This document shows positions 24,995 to 30,546 of a stretch of DNA of 30,546 bases, piece by piece. The stretch comes from CAZEAN01 sp964510225 (lineage in GTDB: Bacteria > Planctomycetota > Planctomycetia > Isosphaerales > Isosphaeraceae), in the NCBI GenBank assembly GCA_964510225.1, contig CAZEAN010000071.1, positions 1 to 30,546 of the forward strand, written 5' to 3'. A model generated the notes under the pieces. It was not told where the DNA came from and searched no databases. It was given only the letters and a program-made list of their open reading frames with translations. Numbering within the stretch: position 1 is the first letter of the stretch; the number at the start of each line of letters is the position of its first letter. The position numbers were made by a program, and so were the translations under genes.

Positions 24995-26946
24995 TCAGGA
25001 ACTAACGACTTCCCCAAGGATCGGGGGCATCGGGCAATCGAGGGAATCCGCGATCGCGCGAAGTAACTCACCCTCCTCAACTGTAACAACACCGTCAGCA
25101 CCCACCGTCGAGGCNNNNNNNNNNCCTTCAGGAGATCTCGCTCCAGGGTAGGGGAGCACTCCTCAAGAACTTCGAGTGCGGTGTGGACCGATTCAAGCCC
25201 GCGCTGGTCGTCTCGTACGAATTGAACTCTACCCTTCCAAGGCAGACTTCGGGATCCCGCATCGAAGGCTTCTTGAACGGCCGGGCCGCCCTCGGGAGCA
25301 CCAACTCGAGCGAGCGTCGACAGGAGAATGGCGGTCGGTTGCAGAATTGAGTCAGCTGAATGATAGCGGACTCTCGGCTTACGTCGGACGCCAAATTGAG
25401 GGCCCAGGTGGCGCATTAAGAGCCGGAGTGTGGCGAACTCAAAGAGGCTAATGGCGTTGTCAGCCTGCATTAGGACCTGAATGATCCCTTGGAACGTTCG
25501 AAACTGCCCCATCGAGAGCTGTCGGAGCGCGGGGATCGCTAATTCGACAAGGGGGAGTTTTGCTTCCGGCTCGACCTGGGCGACGAGCGAGATTGCTTGT
25601 CGGACCTGGTTGTAGACCCTCCCGTCAGCCTTCTCTGCTAGGTGCTGGAGCTGTACCTGCCGGACACGTTGGTCGGGATCGATCAGGAGTGCGTAGACGA
25701 GTGCTTGAGCGCTGAAGGGATCCCGGGTCAATTGCTGGACCGAGGAAGGCATACCTTCCAGTAACGCCGCCGCGTACGCGATGCGTTGGGGGTCGAGTGT
25801 GCCGATTTCTGTGATTGCCCGGACGGGGTCGAACTTCATCCGAGCCTTCCCGCGGGACGTACCGGGAGGAGGTGAAGAGCGCTCGGGTTGGAGTCGCTTC
25901 GGGGGTTCAAGCTTGACCTTGGAGAAGTCCCCATCAAATTGAGGATCGATTCGGCGGATCCGCTGATCTAACGGTGGGTGAGTCGCCAGCGCATTCAGCC
26001 AGACTCCACCGACCCCCTGACCAAAGAACATGTGGGCAACCTCACCGGCCTCAGGATCTTGCAGCCTTGACCCTTGAGAGATCGCACCGATCTTCTTCAA
26101 TGCCCCCGAGATGCCATCAGGGTTCCGTGTAAATTGGACTGCAGAGGCGTCGGCCAAGAACTCGCGTTGTCGCGAGACTGCCGCTTGGATCAACCTCCCG
26201 AAAAAGACACCAACATAGCCCACGATCGCTAAGGCTAATCCGATCAAAGGAAGCGGGTTACCCCCCTTGTTGTCGTCACGAGAGCCGGAGTTCATGTACC
26301 AAGTAGAGCGGAAGATGATCCACCCTGTGATCCCTATTAGCAGAATGCCAAACAACACACCCATCAGCCTAATATTCAATCGCATGTCCCCATTCAATAT
26401 GTGACTGAACTCGTGGGCCATCACCCCTTGTAACTCGTCACGGTTCAGTGTTTGAACACACCCTCGAGTGACACCGATCACCGCATCACCGGGCGCATAA
26501 CCGGCCGCAAAGGCGTTGATGCCTTGCTCCTTGTTCATCAAGTAGACCGGAGGGACTGGCAGTCCCGCGGCGATCGCCATCTCCTCGACGACATTCAGAA
26601 GGCGACGCTCGTCCGGATCACGGGTATCCGGATGGATTAGACGCCCGCCGAGGAGTTCGGCAACCGAGCGGCCGCCACCCGAGAGTGAAGCGATTTTGAA
26701 AAGACTCCCACCGCCAATGACCGCGATTGTGCCGAGGGCGACCATCAGGAGTAGGGAGGGATCCCAGAGGACTGCGACGATTGACTCGGTCGAGACCGTG
26801 GTGCTCTCGTCGCGGCCAAGATAGAGAAAGATGAAGGCGAAGGCAAAGTAGACCAGCGCAATGATCGAGATTACGGCGAGGATGAAATAGGTCACCAGCA
26901 ACCCGGTCTTGCGTCGCGCGACCTCTTGGTGATCGAAGAAATCCAT
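24995..26946 (-). CDS. M48 (HtpX-like) membrane metallopeptidase with C-terminal extension, interrupted by an assembly gap
   Basis: Integral membrane zinc protease. Two N-terminal helices (TGLLVTYFILAVISIIALVY and a stretch around LLLMVALGTIAVIGG) precede VPPVYLMNKEQGINAFAAGY. The zinc motif H-E-F-S-H is in GVMAHEFSHILNGD, and the third ligand is probably Glu in REFLADASAVQ. Two more helices flank it. The C-terminal third is helical and soluble (GQFRTFQGIIQVLMQADNAI). The N block at 25115-25124 shifts the frame: past it the sequence makes sense only in another frame, reading ADGVVTVEEGELLRAIADSL to a TGA at 24995. A product of about 650 aa is inferred. Members of this family typically sit next to lemA, as here (119 bp upstream). 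Confidence 0.88.
25115..25124. other. Assembly gap of ten Ns
   Basis: A run of ten N bases inside the M48 gene. The reading frames on either side do not match if the gap is taken as 10 nt, so the true length must leave remainder 2 when divided by 3. Family sequence (LLK-A-C-A-S-T-V-type join) suggests about 5 nt. Confidence 0.9.
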
Positions 26947-27065
26947 GGGCGTTCTATCAATGGGTTGGGGGGCGATTCAGAAACGAGAATCAGATTCCAA
27001 AGCGGGAATAGTCGTGACTACCTACGGAGCCCGCACGGAATAGGCCGCACGGGCTCTTCAAGCAC

Positions 27066-27752
27066 TCAAGAAAAGGAGACTTTGGGAGCCTCACGTTCCT
27101 TCGGCGAATCGAGTTCAAAGTGGGACGCGGAGGTGAACCCGAAGAGGTTGGCGAAGATCACAGTCGGGAAGACGTCGCGGCCATTGTTGAAGGCCATCAC
27201 TGCGTCGTTGTAGGCCTGTCTTGAGAACGCGACTTTGTTCTCCGTACTCGTGAGTTCTTCTTGGAGATTCGCCATATTTTGGTTCGCTTTGAGATCCGGG
27301 TACGCTTCGGAGAGGGCAAAGAGCCGACCGAGGACACCACCGGCACCCGCAGAGAATGAACCAAGCTGCCCTTCGGCGGCTGCTAATTGTTGCATCGCTT
27401 CCGGATTTCCAGGGTCAGCCGCGGCTTTTTGATTAGCGTTAATCGCCATATTACGCGCTTCGATGACGGCTTCGAGGGTTTCTCGTTCGTGCGCCATGTA
27501 GCCTTTGACTGTTTCCACAAGGTTTGGAATGAGGTCATACCGTCGCTTCAACTGGACGTCGATCTGGCTGTAAGCGTTCTTATAGCGGTTCCGGAGAACG
27601 ACGAGCCCGTTGTACGCACTGATCGCCATCACGATCAAGACGGCCGCCAACACCCCGATCCCGATTAAGATCCATGCCGCAGTGCCAAGAGCGAAGAGCG
27701 GATTAAACACCGGAGGTTTCTCCTGAAGTTTGAAGTCAAAATCTGCCGCCAC
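27066..27752 (-). CDS. lemA: LemA family membrane protein
   Basis: 228 aa with one N-terminal membrane helix (ILIGIGVLAAVLIVMAISAY) followed by the LemA core: YNGLVVLRNRYKNAYSQID, VQLKRRYDLIPNLVETVKGY, and LFALSEAYPDLKANQNMANL with QEELTSTENKVAFSRQAYND. LemA proteins have an extracytoplasmic N-terminal tip and a long coiled helical body; their function is poorly known. The start used is GTG at 27752, giving about 25 extra residues before the helix compared with many homologs. No clear Shine-Dalgarno is visible. The M48 protease gene starts 119 bp downstream, the usual lemA-htpX type arrangement. The Cache/channel gene ends 134 bp upstream on the same strand. Confidence 0.9.
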   Translation of the reverse strand: MAADFDFKLQEKPPVFNPLFALGTAAWILIGIGVLAAVLIVMAISAYNGLVVLRNRYKNAYSQIDVQLKRRYDLIPNLVETVKGYMAHERETLEAVIEARNMAINANQKAAADPGNPEAMQQLAAAEGQLGSFSAGAGGVLGRLFALSEAYPDLKANQNMANLQEELTSTENKVAFSRQAYNDAVMAFNNGRDVFPTVIFANLFGFTSASHFELDSPKEREAPKVSFS

Positions 27753-27886
27753 AGCGCAAGGCCAAACCTGGAGTGACCGGTTGGCCTCGTCCGTGATGCC
27801 ACGAGGTTATCCGTAGTTCGTCGCTAAGTCCATTTTCTCAACGTTTCGTTCCGAAGTTCCGCTCACTCGGGGGCCGATGCGGTCGC

Positions 27887-30082
27887 TTAATAAAAGGTCC
27901 AAATCGTCGCCGCGAGGTTGACCCCGAGAAAAACGGGCCAGAACAAGAGCTTCGCGACAATGTTATCGCGATACTCGATCCATGCCACATGATCGGATGT
28001 CGTGAAGACTAAGGCATCGAGAACGACTAAGAGCAAGACGACATACGCATTGAGATAAATCATTTCCATATAGGTGATTACATCGAGGTCAAGGCTGCGG
28101 CGGAGGTCGATGTGCATTAAGGCGATCGTAAAGAAAAAGGCGCCACAGGTTTCGAGGACGCCAAAAGCACTGAAACCGGACGTATTCCTCCGACGCTCCG
28201 AGAAGCTAGAACTAATGACGACTCCATGGAGCAGAACAGCGACGATCATGACCGGGACGATATGAGAAATAAAGGGTGTGATGAACTCGCGTTGGAAGTG
28301 GACTCCAAATTGAAGGACGGGAATCTCCGCATTACTCGTATTACCGTCCATCGAAAACTCAACGTTATAGGTCCGTAACGCATAAGAGAAATCGCTTCCC
28401 ATAATCGTCCAGCCAGGGAGGTCGAGGGGACGTAAGAGCCCGGGACCAACGGCGGTCTGCAGATAGGGGTAGCGTTCTAAGTCGGGAGTTAGAATGATAT
28501 CACGGTCTTGTTCCGGGTGACCGATTTGAACATGAAAGACCTGTCGATCGAAGGGATAGGCTTGGTACCGGAACCGATCGCGCAAGGTGGTCCGGAACTT
28601 GAACGCGATGAGTTCGCCGTCCTCGACCTCCCGGCGGTACAGCTCTTCAAGGAAGACAGCCTCGGCGTTGGGATCTGCGTTCAGAAAGATGATTTCTCGT
28701 CTCAGATCGTCATGGACACCGGACTGATAGTATTGCCAGATGACGCCGCTAATTCGGAGGGAGTGCGAGTCCTCGAACACGATCGAATTTACGAAGATCC
28801 AGGTCGGTAGCAGAATGAACTCACGCTGGTGCCGTTCCATCGCCATCTCGGTCCGGTCTTCAAGGAAGCGATCGAGTTTCTCGAAGTCGCCGATCCGGAC
28901 AACCGGGACTTCCTCGGTCGACTCACGCCTTCCATCACCAAACTGGTACGAGAAGTACCAGATGAGCCCAATTGTCACGAGCATCAACAGTGCAACGGTT
29001 GTGGATAAGATCCAGAGACTTGGGGACCGGAGGCGATCGACCCGAAGCAGAACGGCCAACGTCAGACCGATGAAGGTGAATCCATTCAGGAGGAGGCCGA
29101 TCAAGCCGCGTCGGAGGGCGGTCTGACTCTCGATCAATTCATCGGCGAAGATGGAGACGACCATCGACCAACCTGTCTCCTCGACGGGCTGGTAGAAGAC
29201 CCAACCCGGCTGGTATCCAGGCCGAGTGGAGCAATCGGCTAATCGAGTCACGCCTTTGATATCGTCTTGGGCACGTTCCGCGAGCTGGATCAAGGGTCGG
29301 TTGCTGGGTTCGCTGACGACCTCGCGGAGTTTCCGACCTTCGCGGACATAGTCGAAGACAGGGAAGGCGAGCAATTGGTCGTCGCGATCAATCAAGATCC
29401 CGGCACCGAGCCGACCCACATAGCGACGGTTGAAGAGGTCATTCAGCTCGCGGAGAACCACTGCGAGATTGACCACCGCGATCGGTCGACGCTCATTGCT
29501 TCCTGCAACATCGTTGAAAACAGGAACGCTATAGCCGACATAAGGTGATCGAGCCGCCATCCCATAACCGGAGACCCAGACTGGCTCCCCGCGCTGGATC
29601 GGCTCTTGATACCAGGTCGCTTCCTCGGCGAAGTCGGGGCTGGTGTAGTCATAGGTTTCTTCGATCTGAATGAAGCTGTCCGTCGCCTGATCGAAAAACG
29701 GGGCATCGAGACCAGAGCCGGGTTCAAGGGCATCGGGGGCAAAGGCAACGGTCATTCCCAGGAGGTAGGGTTCCGAGGTGCTGACCTCGCGGATCCGCTC
29801 CAGCAATTGATCGCGGCTCAGCTTCCCTTGAGCGATCTCATCGGCAAGCGTTCGGGTGCGTTCCTCGACCACGTTCATGGTGAGGTCGAGTTGCAGCGTG
29901 ATGAGGTCGATCCATTCCTGCCCCTCGGCAACGGCTTCTCGGCGTTGGGTCCTCACCAGATTGATCAGGGCAATCGATTGGACTAGCAAGACCACCGCAC
30001 TGAGCAGCATCAAGACAGCCATCACCCGGACAAAGGGGGAGGTTGTCCACCGCGCAAACCCTTGAACATCGTCTTGAGCCAT
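27887..30082 (-). CDS. Cache sensor domain fused to a pentameric ligand-gated ion channel (pLGIC)
   Basis: 731 aa. Helix 1 (about 18-43) leads to an extracytoplasmic double-Cache domain (about 45-315) with the typical WYQEPIQRGEPVWVSGYG, YSVPVFND, IAVVNLAVVLRELNDLF and GAGILIDRDDQLLAF. Two helices follow (324-347, 355-380). A second extracytoplasmic region (about 395-600) has the pLGIC beta-sandwich pattern: TWIFVNSIVFED, SGVIWQYYQ, and the signature loop YPFDRQ (509-514). Four C-terminal helices then match M1 (FITPFISHIVPVMIVAVLLH, with the conserved Pro), M2 (about 636-656), M3 and M4 (FWPVFLGVNLAATIW). The Cys-loop cysteines are missing, as in other bacterial members. ATG at 30082 has AGGA eight nt upstream and is preferred over TTG at 30130. 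A sensor-gated channel is inferred; the ligand is unknown. Confidence 0.87.
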   Translation of the reverse strand: MAQDDVQGFARWTTSPFVRVMAVLMLLSAVVLLVQSIALINLVRTQRREAVAEGQEWIDLITLQLDLTMNVVEERTRTLADEIAQGKLSRDQLLERIREVSTSEPYLLGMTVAFAPDALEPGSGLDAPFFDQATDSFIQIEETYDYTSPDFAEEATWYQEPIQRGEPVWVSGYGMAARSPYVGYSVPVFNDVAGSNERRPIAVVNLAVVLRELNDLFNRRYVGRLGAGILIDRDDQLLAFPVFDYVREGRKLREVVSEPSNRPLIQLAERAQDDIKGVTRLADCSTRPGYQPGWVFYQPVEETGWSMVVSIFADELIESQTALRRGLIGLLLNGFTFIGLTLAVLLRVDRLRSPSLWILSTTVALLMLVTIGLIWYFSYQFGDGRRESTEEVPVVRIGDFEKLDRFLEDRTEMAMERHQREFILLPTWIFVNSIVFEDSHSLRISGVIWQYYQSGVHDDLRREIIFLNADPNAEAVFLEELYRREVEDGELIAFKFRTTLRDRFRYQAYPFDRQVFHVQIGHPEQDRDIILTPDLERYPYLQTAVGPGLLRPLDLPGWTIMGSDFSYALRTYNVEFSMDGNTSNAEIPVLQFGVHFQREFITPFISHIVPVMIVAVLLHGVVISSSFSERRRNTSGFSAFGVLETCGAFFFTIALMHIDLRRSLDLDVITYMEMIYLNAYVVLLLVVLDALVFTTSDHVAWIEYRDNIVAKLLFWPVFLGVNLAATIWTFY

Positions 30083-30090
30083 CACGCCGT

Positions 30091-30094
30091 TCCT
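30091..30094 (-). promoter_or_regulatory. Ribosome binding site of the Cache/channel gene
   Basis: AGGA followed by an 8-nt spacer before ATG 30082 on the minus strand. It supports the shorter start (MAQDDVQGFARW) over the in-frame TTG at 30130. Confidence 0.6.
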
Positions 30095-30272
30095 GGAGAT
30101 TGGGGGATTGCGGTCCGAGGGCGGAATCAATCACTCAAACCGGTCCGTTTCCAGCATACCAGGTTTTTGGTGCGCTCTCTCTGCGCAGATTCATCGCGTG
30201 GTGGGTTAGGGGTTCGTGACACAATGGAGATAACATTATGATTGAGAAGTGGATGAGATCCCTTGAACGGCA

Positions 30273-30546
30273 CTAACGCTCCTTGCCCGCCCTTAAGGCC
30301 GCAGCCTCCGCCTTTCGATCCGTTGCGTCGTAGAGCTTTGCCAGATTCACAACCACAGTCGAATAGTACGGATGTGCCTTACCCAAGGATGCCTCATAAA
30401 TTACTAAGGCTTGCTTGTAGAGCGGCTCGGCGTCGTCGTAGCGGCCCGTCGCCTCGTACAGGAACGCCAGGTCGTTCAGTGAGGTGGCGTATTCGGGATG
30501 GTTCTCGCCGATTGTAGTCCGGCGAATCTCGGTTGCTTTCTTGTAG
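30273..30546 (-). CDS. Tetratricopeptide-repeat protein, C-terminal part (enters from outside the window)
   Basis: Partial gene whose 5' end lies beyond the window. Two kinesin-light-chain-type TPR units are visible: HPEYATSLNDLAFLYEATGR with YDDAEPLYKQALVIYEASLG, and HPYYSTVVVNLAKLYDATDR. The C-terminus is RKAEAAALRAGKER and a TAG. The 42-residue period with NxLAxLYxxxGRYxxAEPLYxxAL is the family pattern. Such repeats mediate protein contacts; in planctomycetes they often follow a Ser/Thr kinase domain, which cannot be seen here. The Cache/channel gene starts 190 bp downstream on the same strand. Confidence 0.9.
   Translation of the reverse strand, partial: YKKATEIRRTTIGENHPEYATSLNDLAFLYEATGRYDDAEPLYKQALVIYEASLGKAHPYYSTVVVNLAKLYDATDRKAEAAALRAGKER

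Overview
The window looks like draft chromosomal sequence from a planctomycete (phylum Planctomycetota). Several gene types point there together: an ECF sigma factor of the planctomycete type with a long membrane-anchored C-terminal extension, a DUF1559 protein, an exported subtilase starting with the RFEQLEKRSLLS motif and ending in DUF4214 repeats, a sulfatase carrying two TIGR03067-like domains, two Gfo/Idh/MocA oxidoreductases (one with a Tat signal), and a TPR protein. The order cannot be fixed from the sequence alone; the sigma factor style suggests an Isosphaera/Gemmata-like lineage. A 10-N block marks a scaffold join. No phage, insertion sequence, CRISPR array or rRNA was seen.

Layout. 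1-2.7 kb (minus): the 5' end of an exopolysaccharide-type sugar transferase, a small zinc-ribbon protein, and glycogen synthase glgA. 2.85-5.05 kb (minus): remains of one ECF sigma factor gene, interrupted by five in-frame TAA/TAG codons and one frameshift. 5.3-7.84 kb (minus): two small uncertain ORFs, then a ROK sugar kinase behind a GmhA-like SIS isomerase. 8.07-8.75 kb (plus): endonuclease III. 8.87-10.14 kb (minus): a Tat-exported Gfo/Idh/MocA oxidoreductase. 10.57-13.71 kb (plus): a fused two-half M16 protease and a VOC protein. 13.78-17.87 kb (minus): subtilase, NikR, and a second Gfo/Idh/MocA oxidoreductase. 18.36-23.45 kb (plus): a pseudokinase, a sulfatase and an exported FAD oxidoreductase, with a tRNA-Leu(UAG) on the minus strand between the last two. 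23.74-24.71 kb (minus): a DUF1559 gene with a 1-nt frameshift. 24.99-30.08 kb (minus): an M48 protease, LemA, and a Cache-sensor/pentameric ligand-gated ion channel fusion. 30.27 kb to the end: the C-terminus of a TPR protein.

How the genes may work together. The sulfatase, the FAD oxidoreductase and the two Gfo/Idh/MocA enzymes fit the heteropolysaccharide breakdown common in planctomycetes. SIS plus ROK looks like a two-gene sugar-phosphate unit. LemA and M48 are a recurrent membrane pair, and here they lie downstream of the Cache/channel gene on the same strand.

Most unusual items: the Cache-pLGIC fusion, the eroded sigma factor whose premature stops are all TAR, the pseudokinase, the sulfatase with two TIGR03067-like domains, and the ROK protein lacking its zinc cysteines. 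Stop codons of the intact genes (TAA, TAG and TGA all in use) argue against a changed genetic code.
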